Below, in pieces: positions 43,431 to 54,160 of a stretch of 64,000 nt of DNA. The notes under the pieces were generated by a model. It ran no database searches and had not been told where the DNA came from. It worked only from the letters and a program-made list of their open reading frames with translations. This DNA is from Acanthosepion pharaonis (lineage: Eukaryota > Mollusca > Cephalopoda > Sepiida > Sepiidae). Both the position numbers and the translations under genes were made by a program. The stretch is taken from the NCBI GenBank assembly GCA_903632075.3, contig CAHIKZ030005499.1, forward strand, positions 321,001 to 385,000. Reading direction: 5' to 3'. The stretch's first letter is position 1. Each line of letters opens with the position of its first letter.

Positions 43431-43645
43431 GACTATTACGTTTTATTACTACTAGATGTGACCAAACAATAGAAAGAAGAGGGAAGAAAAGGTAATGATA
43501 AATTAATAATAATGGCAATGCTTCAACTCAAAGATTCAGCCAACTCAAGACTATTACGTTTTATTACAACTAGATGTGAACAAGAGGAAAAAAAAGGTAA
43601 TATTAATATTAGTCGTAAGGTAATATTAATATTAGTCGTTTCCTT
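43427..43645. repeat. Short tandem and interspersed duplications
   Basis: AAGACTATTACGTTTTATTAC with TAGATGTGA occurs at 43427 and 43546, with a shorter relative at 43133. AAGGTAATATTAATATTAGTCGT is doubled at 43594-43640. The stretch 43646-44213 has no recognised feature. Confidence 0.75.
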
Positions 43646-44213
43646 ATAAGGAAACATTCGGCATTCATTGAATTCGCTGCCAGTGTTACTGTTGGGTGAC
43701 ATTTATAAAATTTTTCTCTTAAAACAATTTTTCAGGAAAATAGGTTTCTCATGTTTCTTCGGAAATAGAATCGGCAGCGGAGTTTCAATCTTGACAGAAA
43801 GATGGCAGTGCGGAGGAGGAGGTACTAAGAATATTAGATTATAACTCTAAGTTCTGTTATCGCTATTTCCAGTGTTGATAGGTGGTTTCCTTCCTAACCT
43901 TTTGTTCGAAGTAGTGTGGAATGTCACTATCATTGTTTCCTCTTCGAGTTATATGTGATATCCATTTTAGCTGTTGCTGTTTTTAAAAGTTCTCAAATGA
44001 TGTGGTGCCTCTTATCTCAAACAGTTTTTCCTAATTCTCTATCAATATAAGAAATATCGAAATTTAATGATTATTAAATTAAAATAATATAAAGTAAAAT
44101 GTATTGGATTAAGCTAAATAAATCGTCAATAAAATTAACTTTTGAGAGCTTTTAATTTTTGTAGTGTATTTTTTTGTCATGTAGCGACTTTTACTGTCTT
44201 CGGATATTATATA

Positions 44214-45113
44214 CGAGGGTCATTCAATAAATAAGGTGAATTTTTCGGTATAAGGACTTCTAATACAGATAGAAGCTTACTTTTTTTTTAAATTATTTTT
44301 CAACGTAGTCTCCCAGCACTGTCACACACTTTTCCCATCTGTGCACAAGCTTCCGTATTCCCTCAGCGTAAAAATCTTTGGACTGATGTCTCAGCCAGTC
44401 GCTCACAACACTTTTGACTTCATCGTCACTTTTAAACTTCGTGCCTCTCGTGAACGCTTTCAAGGGACCAAACAGGTGAAAGTCTGAAGGGGAAAGGTCT
44501 GGGCTGTAAAGGGGAAGAGGGAGCAGTTCCCAGCCCAGCTCGTTGATTTTCAGCACCGTTTGGGCTGCAGTGTGAGGCCTTGCGTTGTCATGATGCAAGA
44601 TGACTCCTTCTGACTGATGACCCCTGCGTTTGTTCTTTATGTCTTTCTTGACCTGCCTCAGCAGTTCACAGTAGTTCTTCTGTCAGACTGAATGAGGTCA
44701 TTGACTGATTCGATCACCTCAGGAGACCTCACTTCTGTAGGCCTCCCAGCCCTGTCTTCATCCTCAACACTGCTCCGTCCTTCTTTAAACAATTTAGCCC
44801 ACTTGTAGACATTTTTTTGGCTGAAACATGTGGCACCATACACAGTTGACATTCTCCTATGAATTTCAACTGGTTTGCACCCTTCAGCAACCAAAAACTT
44901 GATAACTGACCGCTGTTCGATCCTGATGCTTCTTGGTCGGCCATCTTTGTTAATCGCCAAAACTCTCAAAGTTTTTTTTTAATCTGCAAAAGAAATTAAA
45001 TCCATGTGAAAAAAGAAGTAAAAAAAAAAAAAAAAAGAAAAAAAAAGTAAGCTTCTATCTGTATTAGAAGTCCTTATACCGAAAAATTCACTTTATTTAT
45101 TGAATGACCCTCG
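44214..45113 (-). mobile_element. Internally deleted mariner, 900 bp
   Basis: Inverted termini of about 68 bp start CGAGGGTCATTCAATAAATA and run to AGATAGAAGCTTAC, with TA flanking both ends (44212-44213 and 45114-45115). The transposase is on the minus strand and lacks its middle. Good terminal identity with a broken gene suggests a nonautonomous copy mobilised by a full-length relative. Confidence 0.92.
44293..44969 (-). pseudogene. Mariner transposase with central deletion
   Basis: The N-terminal part (44658-44969, 103 aa) has the DNA-binding region with VIKFLVAEGCKPVEIHRRM, FSQKNVYKWAKLFKEGRSS and VEDEDRAGRPTE. The C-terminal part (44293-44598) has HDNARPHTAAQTVLKINELG, YSPDLSPSDFHLF and LVHRWEKCV. 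The two visible catalytic aspartates keep 34 residues between them (DD34D). A stop and frame change lie near 44657, and the second helix-turn-helix and first catalytic aspartate are missing (roughly 110 residues lost compared with a 340-residue family length). It cannot make an active enzyme. Confidence 0.92.
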
Positions 45114-45317
45114 TATTTATAGGTAATGTTATTGGGAAACTTTTTTCCCATTTGCGTGTGTGTTTGTGTTCGGCAGTGTGAGTGGAAGGAACAAAACCCC
45201 AAAACTTGAAAATAACTTTTCAACAGCTTTTATTTTGGGTTTAAAAAGACCTTGTAAAATAGTAGTAGTTTGCGTGGGTAAAATGGAGTTTCGCAGTTAA
45301 CAAACTTCTTGAATATG
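45114..45317. other. No recognisable feature
   Basis: Anonymous sequence after the mariner. Confidence 0.4.
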
Positions 45318-45562
45318 AGTTCGTTTTTGTTGAGAGAGATATCTCCGCTGGTTTCTGTGGGAGGAAAGAGAAATCCAAGTGTGAAACTGCTAGGACAGGC
45401 CCCGTCTTTAACAGCAACAGTTGTGTTTAGTTTTTTGTTGGTAAGTAACTCAAAGGGAGATTTCTCCGTCGGTTCCCGCGGGAGAAACGAGAATTCGAAA
45501 GTCAAGCTACCATAACAGGCATCGTGTTCTGCAGCGAAGGTTGTGTGTAGCTTTTCGAGCTC
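45318..45562. repeat. Two-unit tandem repeat (~120 bp), GC-richer
   Basis: GAGATATCTCCGCTGGTTTC and, diverged, GAGATTTCTCCGTCGGTTCC begin the two units. Each continues with GGGAG.AA.GAGAA, AAGC or ACTGCTA, ACAGGC and GTTGTGT.TAG. Units differ at about a fifth of positions. No domain was found in either strand. 45563-46000 has no further feature. Confidence 0.65.
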
Positions 45563-46004
45563 AGCTGAAAGTGAAAAAAATCCGAAAAAGAAAGCCTTGG
45601 ATATAGAGGCCGCTGAAAATGGAAGATGGAAAAGAGACCGAATAGGGTTCGATCAAGGTTTTTATTACCTCTATTACTTCCGGTTGTACCCTGCTGATTA
45701 TTTCCGTTGCTGTTGCTGCTGAATCAAGCAAAGGTGGAAATGCCACAATAGCCAACATGTGAGATAGTTTCTATAATGTCTTTTATAGTTTTTGTATCTT
45801 TTACACGCTTGGAGTACATTTGGTTTTAATAACATAACAGTATTTTGACAGTGATTTAATCATGTTCCTGTTATATGTATTAATTGTCCCTAAAAATATT
45901 TTTATTTCCTCATCGACGATGTGATTAAATAGCCAAAGGATTTTTATAACTTTATAAATGGGGAAAGTATATATACAATTTTATATCAGGATGTTGTAAC
46001 CTTG

Positions 46005-46465
46005 GGAAGGTTACTGAATGGAATAATCAAACAAAGGTTGGTAAAGAACGATAATACTTAGGACAAGAACAGCACATATAAGATTCGCCAGCGGTGCGTA
46101 GAAGTAGTCAACTGCTAAAAGTGTGTCAAGTGAATTCTACGATAAATCTCCAACTGCAGGATATCTACCAACCGCCCCACGCGGTCAGATGTGGCACAAG
46201 GCCGGATTTAATGTGAGGTATCCGAGCCCATAGGCTCGGCCAAAAATTTCCCTGTATAAAATGGTGTCGGGTAGCTGTTTCCCGAGACAAGACTCTGCTC
46301 TTTGACATGCCCTTTGCCCTTTGTCTTGTCTGGGGATACTGTCTGCTTGGGGACAGAGAGATTGAACAGCACAGCTGAAGAGGAATCTCCAACTGCAGAC
46401 CAACATACAGTATTTACTACTGTATTTATTTGAATGGAGACATACCCATTATCGTCTGTAAGTAT
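46005..46465 (-). repeat. Family C repeat, complete copy
   Basis: Opens with the perfect hairpin GTAACCTTGGGAAGGTTAC (about 46008-46026), and then shows, on the minus strand, GAGATTCCTCTTCAGCTGTG, GGCCGAGCCTATGGGCTCGG, GTGGGGCGGTTGGTAGATAT and the outer GACGATAATGGGTATG. About 455 bp, the simplest version of family C here. Confidence 0.75.
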
Positions 46466-46474
46466 ACTATAACA

Positions 46475-46625
46475 CAGAGGTAATTTTAGGGAAATCTGTG
46501 ACAAAATGGAAATTTTGCTTTTTTCCTGTGACGCATATAATCCGATGAAGTACAAAAAGGACGAAATGGTTCGCACAAAAACTTTTCCAACTTTGTCATA
46601 GATTTCCCTAAAATAACTTTGCAAA
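46475..46625. mobile_element. Family E inverted-repeat element, compact
   Basis: Ends AGGTAATTTTAGGGAAATCT and AGATTTCCCTAAAATAACTT are inverted repeats, followed inward by TGACAAAATGGAAA and TTTTCCAACTTTGTCA. The middle reads CCGATGA, AGTAC, AAAAAG, GAC, GAAAT, a decayed hammerhead-like core. The whole unit is about 150 bp with no ORF. Confidence 0.75.
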
Positions 46626-47545
46626 CGAAAGAATTCTTAATAATTTTGCAAGCTGGACAAATGAGGAATGAAATAATGGACACTTTACTTCTTTAAATTC
46701 TCAAATTACTTCCGATAATGGCTTCCTTAGCACAGATATATTATTTTGACCATTATCTTTCCGAAAGACATTAATGAGGAACTACTCCTACGCGAAAAAT
46801 AAAATTCCTTATAGAGGAAAGGATGAAATTCCTTATAGAGGAAAGAATGAAATAATTTATTCCTTTAATAAACACATTTCTAAAAGGTTTAAATTTACTT
46901 TTAGGCTCATTTGAATATCAATTTCCTCATATCTGTCTGTAATCTTTGTTTAACTATATATATGTAAACACATTTCAAGGTGCGAGAGAGAGAAAAGAGA
47001 GAGAGAGTGGGGGAAAGGTGCAAGCTAGTAAGACTATTCAGTGATTGTTTACATTGGTATGTTGACACACACCTGTCTTACTCAACTCTGGTCAGGCAAG
47101 TACGGTCTTTAAAAGATGTCACCAAATACAAGCCCATGCCGAAAAATCATGGGCGACAGGACGTGAAAAAATCAGTTCATACACGAATCTACGAGATTCT
47201 TTTTATCTTGCATTTGATAGAGAAAAATTAAATTTATGACTAAACCCGTGACTGTTCAGGTTATAAAATATTGAAGTTGATTTCAACATTAAAATATCGT
47301 CTGTTTAAAGAAAGTTGAAATAAAAAAAAATACTTACTCAATAAACAACTCGTATTTTTAAATCTTATTCACTTAAAATATATTTTAAATCCCATTAATA
47401 CAAAAATATATTTTTAATATACCAAAAAATATTTCGAAATCATATTTACTTGAAAATATTATTTTAAATATGGCAAAAAATATTTTTAAAATATTTTAAA
47501 TATTGTTTGTTTAAAGAAAGCTGAAATATAAATAAGCACACACGA
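46626..47545. other. AT-rich anonymous DNA
   Basis: Contains a 22-bp doubled CCTTATAGAGGAAAG.ATGAAA piece (46806-46850) and a GA-rich patch at 46981-47015. 47330-47510 has several ATTTTAAAT-type near-repeats. No gene. Confidence 0.4.
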
Positions 47546-47549
47546 AATC

Positions 47550-48098
47550 TTAGAGGTGGAAAGAGAGAAGTAAAAAGAGAGAGAGGGGTGCAAAAAGTGG
47601 GAGGTGGAAAGAGAAAAGTAAAAAGAGAGAGAGGAGTGGAAAGAGAGGAGAGGGATGTGGAAAGAAAAAAGTAGAGAGAGAGAGGAGTGGAAAGTGAGAG
47701 AGAGGTGGAAAGAGAGAAGTAAAAAGAGAGAGGGGTGGAAAGAGAGGGAGGTGGAAAGAGAGAAGTAAAATGAGAGAGGGGTGGAATGAGAGAAGTGAAA
47801 AGAGAGAGGGTGGAAAGAGAGAGAGAGAGGGAGGTGGAAAGAGAGAGGTAGGTGGAAAGAGAGAGAGGGTGAGGTGGAAAGGGAGATAGAGGGGGAGATG
47901 GAAAGAGAGAGGGAGGAGGTGGAAAGAGAGAGAGAGGGGGAGGTGGAAAGAGAGAGAGGGGAGGTGGAAAGAGAGGGGGTGGGTGGAAGAGAGAGAGAGA
48001 GAGGGGGTAGGTGGAAAGAGAGAGGGGTAGGTGGAAAGAGAGAGGGAGAGAGAGAGAGGGGGGGGGCAGGTGGAAAGAGAGAGAGAGGTGAAAAGCGG
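47550..48098. repeat. GGTGGAAAGAGAGAG minisatellite
   Basis: About 550 bp of purine-rich repeat whose units join GAGGTGGAAAGAGAGA with either AGTAAAAAGAGAGAG or further GAG runs. One strand is almost pure purine. Confidence 0.92.
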
Positions 48099-48714
48099 AT
48101 ATAAATTTATATTTATGTCCACAATCCGGATGTTAAATTAGGTCACCATCTTAGACATACACACACCATTTCATTCTCTACCCTCTTCCTACACGATAAT
48201 AAATTTATATCTTTCTTTCACCCACTCTCTATACACGACTTCTGGTAAACACACAAGCAACGTTCACAGAGTTTTATAATAAAGATTTGGGAGAGAATAT
48301 TTTATCTTTAACGCTCTTTTTTTAAGCAGTGCATATCTATTATTGTCTATCTTACTACTCACAGACTCAACAATGATTTTATTGGGAAAGAACACAGTCC
48401 TTGTATACAACTGAATATATCGAACAGCCGACGTCGAATTTTCCCAAGTTTAGATGTTCACGCAGACTGTATTTAGCCACTTACTCATAAGTTACTTTTC
48501 TTTATAACTGAATCAATTACATGTAAAAATATAAGAATAGAAGAAATTGTTAGCATAGAACTGCTAGCAATTTCCATTGTAAAAAGATGAGACCTAACTG
48601 CCAATCAAGCACTACGCATAAATTCGTAATGTGGAGGTACAAAAGAGGAAAGTTCATCAGAAAAATTACCATCAAAATATTTGTAGAAAAAGCACAGGAA
48701 ATTATGTTACGATG
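48099..48714. other. No recognisable feature
   Basis: Anonymous sequence with short AT runs. Confidence 0.4.
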
Positions 48715-48802
48715 GTGGGAGGTGACTGAAGCCGAGAAGCCAGGTTAGGACAAATAACATTGCAGATTCTTCTTAGATTTTCTCAAGAATCTCTTAATAC
48801 AT
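48715..48802. repeat. Dispersed repeat fragment (family G)
   Basis: TGGTGGGAGGTGACTGAAGC, AAGCCAGGTTAGGACAA and CAGATTCTTCTTAGATTTTC match 6075-6165 and 27975-28055. Confidence 0.55.
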
Positions 48803-48853
48803 AGTAGAAGCACCGGACCACATGTGATCGTAATATCTAATGCATAGTTGAAT

Positions 48854-48856
<3 letters not shown>

Positions 48857-48930
<74 letters not shown>
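48857..48930. repeat. (TA)n microsatellite
   Basis: Pure TA tract of about 74 bp. Confidence 0.95.
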
Positions 48931-48933
<3 letters not shown>

Positions 48934-48949
48934 CCACCCACCACCGCCA

Positions 48950-49705
48950 CTTTAAATTTAAATAAGGAATAACTCCTATCCAAAATATAGAAGGAGAAAG
49001 CCAGAAGATGGAGGTCACATTGGCAAGATCATTGAGTAATACTGAAATGCATAATTATTTTTCTCCACAAATTATAACAATGATTTAAAATCAATCATTC
49101 ATTCTCTTGTGTGTGAGATGCAGCAAGGCATGGGTAATTTGGCTAGTGTATATATATATGAGATAACAATATATATTTTTATGATCAAAGGGGGTCCCAG
49201 GGAGCACAAACTTCCTACTGAAAATGTTTCCCCTTTGATTTAAATTAAATTTAAATTTGAAAAAGGGAATGACTCCTATCCAAAATGTAGAAGGGGAAAG
49301 CTAGAAGATGGAGGTCACATTGGCAAGATCAAAATGAGACAATATAAACGTCAACTTGAGCAAGAAATCACCAATCAGTAGGTAGTGCCTTACAATGCAT
49401 ATTTGTGGCGACAATTCGACAGTCATATCAAAGTTGAAATCTGCTCATCAATTCAATCAATGAAGTATTGCGTCAAATATATATCAAAGTGGTCAGATCA
49501 CGCTGTTTTTGCACAAATCTTCCACTGAATTTTTTTTCCTTTTGATTTAAATTAAATTTAAATTTGAATACGGGAATGACTCCTATCCAAAATATGAAAG
49601 TAGAAAACCAGAAGATGGAGGTCTCATTAGTAAGATCATTGAGTAATATTGAAATGCATAATTTTTCTCCACAAATTACAACAATGATTTAAAATCAATC
49701 ATCAA
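48950..49705 (+). repeat. ~300-bp tandem repeat, 2.5 copies
   Basis: ACTCCTATCCAAAAT.TAGAAG with GAAGATGGAGGTCACATT occurs at 48972, 49272 and 49579. First and third units also share TTGAGTAAT, CTCCACAAATTA and AACAATGATTTAAAATCAATCAT. The second lacks that tail. Confidence 0.85.
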
Positions 49706-49849
49706 ATGAGCGATGGAGAGAACTTTTCAGCATTCGCTCTTAGAAGAGGGAATACAAAAGAAAGGCCATTTAATATTTACTTTGCATATACGAAGCCTGG
49801 ATTTCATTCCCGGAAGAGCAGCGTTTCTGTTTTCAATCCCATAAAGGTA

Positions 49850-49965
49850 CTGATTTTTACAACGTCTAGGAAATTTTCATTAGAAACAAAGAAAATAGTA
49901 TTGAACTGTTATGTAATATCAGTCCTCCTGTATGGCAGTGAATGCTCGATAATCTCCGCACAGAA

Positions 49966-49996
<31 letters not shown>

Positions 49997-50015
49997 AAGA
50001 AGAAAGTGATGCTGA
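49850..50015 (+). pseudogene. LINE ORF2 fragment ending in an (AAG)n run
   Basis: TSRKFSLETKKIVLNCYVIS then VLLYGSECSIIS matches the ORF2 segment upstream of 1982. It then runs into AAG repeats (49968-50003), which encode a false poly-Lys. Confidence 0.7.
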
Positions 50016-50099
50016 AACGAAAGAGTTGTCGAGAGAAGGCGTCGCTCGCCCTCCGTTAAAAGAATTCGCGTGGCAACATGCACTGTTTGAAGCTGTAGA

Positions 50100-50150
50100 C
50101 ATGATTTCGGTGCGATTCGAAACTGATTTCGGTGCGATTCGAACCTGAGC
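50100..50150 (-). other. tRNA-like B-box fragment, doubled
   Basis: GATTTCGGTGCGATTCGAA occurs twice, 21-23 bp apart, followed by CCTGAGCCTCGCATTAACC. The string resembles the 3' half of a tRNA head on the minus strand, so it is probably a SINE relic. Confidence 0.4.
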
Positions 50151-50329
50151 CTCGCATTAACCAGAATGATTGCACAATAGACAAGCCAGGATATTGTGAG
50201 AGTGACGCGATTTGCATATCCATATGCGAAATTAATCCAAACACCCGGATCGAGTAATTTACGATATATATATAAAAAAAAACGAACGAGATCGACGCTG
50301 GGCAGCGTAGAGTAAAGCGTTCTTAAAAG

Positions 50330-50632
50330 CGTTTCTAAGGAAATATAGTTCTACAGGATGATGCTGAAAATGGAAGCAAAAAGGACGCTTCTACTTAATA
50401 TCAGAAAGAGACAGAGAGTTGGAATTTCTATGGCACATAATGAGAAAAGACGGACTGGAAAATTTGAAATTCATGGGTCATATTGAAATGAAGAGGAATA
50501 GAAGAAAACAACACATAACCTAATTAATTTGTGTAAATTGCCATCAGAACAGGGATTAGGAGATACAACAAAATGTCTAAAGATTACAAAGGATAGGAAG
50601 ATGTGGAGTGCCATGATCGCACACGTAGTTGC
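50330..50632 (+). pseudogene. LINE ORF2 C-terminal fragment
   Basis: LLLNIRKRQ, then in other frames EFLWHIMRKDGLENLKFMGH and EQGLGDTTKCLKITKDRKMW then SAMIAHV. This continues the 49850 fragment after an interruption of about 300 bp. Confidence 0.8.
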
Positions 50633-50716
50633 CCGAATTTCTCAGATTAAGCATTGTCATTATTAATTTTTGATTGGTATATATTTAATCTTATTTCTGC
50701 TGAGTTTTATTACAAA

Positions 50717-51349
50717 CTAGCAGTAGAGCCCGGCGTTGCCCGGGGATGTAACAGTAAGAGATAGATCAAGTATCGACCATCACAAAGACTGAAAAATAAA
50801 ATTGACAAAGATTATTGTTTAAGGTTGACGGACACGCATGTCTTAATTATTTTTTTTTTTTTTTTTTTACGAATTGGTCAAACCCAAACTGAAACAAAAA
50901 CATTGTTTTTTTCAATCGTTATGAGTCTACCGATTGAATAGAATTTTATTATAAACAATTGTCTTGTAAATGGAATTTTTAAAGCATTCGGAATGTAAAA
51001 ATAAAGAAAAAAGTGTGCAAGACAATAAGAAACACTACCAAAAAAAAAAAAAAAGTGAAGTTTTGTTGAAATCGGTTGAAAAATGTAGGAAATCCGATCC
51101 CATATATAAACGAACGCACACACATACAAACAACCTGGGTTTTATAATAAGTATAACTCGATATGAGTTGTCCCCCTTTCATTCTTGTGATGCCTCTTAA
51201 TTGTGTTTTCAAATTGATTTCGTGCAAAAACAATTGTGTTTTTCCAATTTTTGGCGCTGTTAGAACCACCGCAAGGTAATTTTACGTAGTCCTGTGAAAT
51301 TTTGTTGAAATCGATTGAAAAATGTAGGAAATCCGATCCAATATATAAA

Positions 51350-51385
<36 letters not shown>

Positions 51386-51410
51386 ATCTGCGTATTATAA
51401 TAAGTAAGAT
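50717..51410 (+). repeat. Family D repeat, copy 2
   Basis: Starts and ends at the same positions as 41545-42290 and shares the internal duplication. (CA)n tracts are shorter here (51352-51382). High identity between the two suggests recent copying. Confidence 0.88.
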
Positions 51411-52620
51411 CACTGATCGTTTCGCTGCGAATGAAGCCAATGAATTCAGTTTTAGAAGCATCAACATCATTGGCAGCGTTTTTCTAGATGATGTAGAAGG
51501 AGTGTCGTATAGGTAATGGCGTCTGAAGTGATAGCTAGGTCACCTGCATATTCAATACCTTTCGACTTTTTTGCAGGATATCGACTTGGGAGTCCTGAAC
51601 CAGCAAGGCTTAATACAAACAGGTGAACAATTAAAATCTGTCGAATCTTTTACATACGTAGGAAGCGAGATAAATTCTAATGAAAGAATGTGAAAATTCG
51701 CATAGCTAAAGATTTGGCTGCCTTGAATAAAATGGGTGTAATCTGGAAATCTGATCTACGAGACAACCTCAAGAGGAGATTCTTTCGCGCCACTATAGAG
51801 GCGGTGTTAATGTATGGTTACCACTGCTTGGACATTAACTAGAGGTTAAGTTTGATGAAAACTACAGTCAGATGCTGAGAGCTATATGTAACATCTAGAT
51901 ACAATCCTACAAAATCACAACTCTATGGATCCAATCATGATATTTCTACAATCTTAAGCAGAATGCCCTTTGCAGGTCACTGATGGTGAGTAAAACGAGA
52001 ACAAGTGATCTACTGCCCTGGAGACCTGCTTATGGTCAAATCACGATGAAAACACCGGTTCTCGTTCGATCACCGAAGCCTCGTAGAGCCAGGTCAGTAC
52101 TTAGATGGGGGGATGGCGCTTGTGAACACCTGGTACTGTCAGCAGATCCCTACTGCCGGGGCAAAACTGCCAATTTTTGGGCACTTCCAAGCGGTGTAAT
52201 GGTTAGCAAGCTTGTCTCGCTAGAAGAATTACGACTGAGTAGTGAGTTCGGTCCTCATTTGGTGCCCCTTACTTTCGACCTTGCGCCACATCTAAGCTAC
52301 TCTTGGAAAACCGCGAGAGGGCACCTCGCGGTGGTGTAATGGTTAGCAAGCTTGTCTAGCTAGAACAATTATGACTGAGTAGTGAGTTCGACCCTCACTG
52401 GGTGTACCGTACTTTCAGCCTTGTGCCACAGCTAAGCTACGCTTGGAAAATAACTACTGCCCTGGAGACCTAGCCTTGCAGCAAGATGAAATGGTCGCCC
52501 AGCAAACATTTACACTGACCAGCTATGTTATGACACAGAATGCCTTCGACCTTGATGCAGGACTGTGATGGCTGGCGTGGTAGAATCATGAATGTCCGAC
52601 CTAAGTCGACCGAATAAAGT
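51411..52620 (+). pseudogene. LINE insertion with inverted 5' part, split by SINEs
   Basis: On the minus strand 51415-51574 encodes KKSKGIEYAGDLAITSDA, then LLHHLE and ASKTEFIGF. This is the RT catalytic YADD region, here YAGD. From 51576 the plus strand continues with GEQLKSVESFTYVGSEI, NKMGVIWKSDLRDN, MFAGH-like residues and LLPWRPAYGQ. After the SINE block it resumes at 52452 with LPWRP and RPANIYTDQLCYDTECL. Upstream part inverted and downstream part direct is the expected product of twin priming. Stops throughout. Confidence 0.75.
52190..52452 (+). mobile_element. Two tandem tRNA-derived SINEs (second family)
   Basis: Each copy begins near GCGGTGGTGTAATGGTTAGC (A-box area) and has AGTAGTGAGTTCGACCCTCA (B box), a CTTTC.GCCTTGTGCCACA block and AAGCTAC.CTTGGAAAA. 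Copies are 52190-52312 and 52322-52452, joined by CGCGAGAGGGCACCTCG. They lie inside the LINE, so they are younger than it. Confidence 0.85.
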
Positions 52621-52789
52621 AAAAATAATATGCTGGGATTTTTAGTAAGCAACTTCAATCTGAAAATCTGCAGCAAATTTCCGTGTACATAGTTTACTAA
52701 AATTCATGCATTTTGCGCCGTCGCCTTCTGGCTTTTGCGTAAAGAGGTAGGATCTACATGGCAGCAATGGTTTAAATTCAGAGTTTTCT

Positions 52790-52952
52790 TCTCCGAGATT
52801 GGTTGCCACCCAAGCCATAGTTTACTGCTATTTTACCCATAGCTGGGGGGATGAAGAGATGAATGGATTTATACCTTTCCGAAGGGTATTAGCACGTAGG
52901 TGAATGCAATAGATTCCTCAGTTCGAGCCGCTAAACATTACTCCAGCGTGCC
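52790..52952 (-). mobile_element. tRNA-derived SINE, shortened
   Basis: GATTGGTTGCCACCCAAGCC, TTTACCCATAGCTGGGGGGA, AGGGTATTAGCACGTAGGTG and the tRNA end TTCGAGCCGCTAAACATTAC. Internal deletions relative to 55881-56188. Confidence 0.75.
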
Positions 52953-53303
52953 TGATAGTTTAATAATAATCTTCATTCTATAGGTGTTTCTTGAATTCCG
53001 TTAATACCTGCTGTATTGTGGGATCATTGGCGGCTAAACCTGCTCCCCCACCATCAGGCTTTTCTTGAGGGGAAATTAGCTAAACACAGCAGGATTAAAA
53101 ACAAGGCCAGTTAAAAGGCGGGCAAATCTTGTAGGGGTCAACGGCCATTTAGCACAATGAGGTAAAATGGGCTCTATAGCATTGGATGCATCCAGCGCAA
53201 TGTTGACACGGCATTGCTTCCTCCTCTGGCAAACAAGAAGTAATCACGTCTTTTTTTTTTTTTTTTAAGTATTCGTTATTCCGTCATATTGGTATATGAC
53301 AGG
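52953..53303. other. No recognisable feature
   Basis: Anonymous. CTGCTGT (53010) and ACAGCAG (53087) bracket a possible inverted repeat, too short to classify. Confidence 0.35.
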
Positions 53304-53395
53304 GGCACCTCGACGTGATGTAATTGTTAACAAGCTTGTCTGGCTAAAACATTTTGAAAAAAAAGTCGAATTCACCCCATGCAGGACGGTAAAAC
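53304..53395 (+). mobile_element. tRNA-derived SINE (second family), partial
   Basis: GCACCTCGACGTGATGTAAT then TGTTAACAAGCTTGTCTGGC matches the head of 52322-52452. The B-box half is decayed. Confidence 0.65.
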
Positions 53396-53469
53396 CCCTA
53401 AGACATAAGAGGTTACAGGGTGTGGAAGAATTAGGAACAGAAACATTAATGATAAGCATAAAGAGAAGA

Positions 53470-53662
53470 GAATAATCAGGTGAACAGTAGATAGCGATTG
53501 ACATTGCATTTAAATTTTTGCAGATTAAACTTAGCTGGAAAGCTTGGAGCTGGAAGGGAGTTCCACAAGAGAGAAGTGCGAGAGAGGAAACTGTTAGCAT
53601 AGAATTTACGGCTAAATCTAGCCAGCTTATCTTTTCTTCTCCGAGACTGGTTGCCACCCAAG
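53470..53662 (-). pseudogene. LINE ORF2 terminal fragment (minus strand)
   Basis: SRTSLLWNSLPAPSFPAKFN then LQKFKCNVNRYLLFT is the PRT..WNSLP to FK..VN segment that ends many Jockey/CR1-like ORF2 proteins. Preceding residues RRRKDKLARFSRKFYANSFL suit the same region. Best copy of this type in the window. Confidence 0.8.
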
Positions 53663-53679
53663 ATCTCAATGCCAGTCTA

Positions 53680-53868
53680 GCGAAGAGCTCATTCGAACAA
53701 TTAGCATGAAAGTATTTATTAAAAAGTCAAAGGGAGGCAACTTTACGGCGGTGGGAAAGCGACTGAAGCTGAGCCGCCACATCACAACTGAGTAGTGTGT
53801 TCGATCCTCACTGGGTGCTCCATACTTTCGGCCTTGTGCCACATCAAAGTTACGATTAGAAAATCGCG
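53680..53868 (+). mobile_element. Family G fragment followed by partial SINE
   Basis: ATTAGCATGAAAGTATTTAT to GCGGTGGGAAAGCGACTGAA is family G. From 53783 AACTGAGTAGTGTGTTCGAT, then CCTCACTGGGTGCTC and GGCCTTGTGCCACATCAA, is the B-box half of the second SINE family. The SINE probably inserted into family G. Confidence 0.65.
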
Positions 53869-53942
53869 ATATTGGCATAGAAATATGTTAGAACAAAAAA
53901 CGGAGAATGAAGACTGACAAAATAATTTCTACCTTTTATAAA

Positions 53943-54160
53943 GGGTGTTTCACTAAGACGGATCAAAGTCAGCAGTAAATAAATCAGTGTTATTGGTGAA
54001 AATTTATTTATTTCTCAATTGGATCATGTTATTTAAGTCATGGCAATTATGCGTAAAAATAATATCGCCCAATTCTGAAAGAAAAAATAAAATAAATCAT
54101 TTGACACTTAAACCTAATTTGCATTTAAAATCGGTCCAAGTTATTAGAACCCACTTTATT
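53943..54160. mobile_element. MITE derived from the 54399 element
   Basis: Starts GGGTGTTTCACTAAGACGGA, runs to about 54075 in step with 54399-54530, then jumps to CTGAAAGAAAAA...TTTAAAATCGGT, which is the far end of the other element (54895-54960). It is therefore the parent with its transposase removed. Confidence 0.8.

Noticed and set aside
46208..46624. 138-codon minus-strand frame
   Set aside because: Spans two unrelated repeats (family C and family E), so it cannot be one conserved protein.
47550..48122. 190-codon minus-strand Ser/Pro/Leu-rich frame
   Set aside because: Translation of the GGTGGAAAGAGAGAG minisatellite complement.
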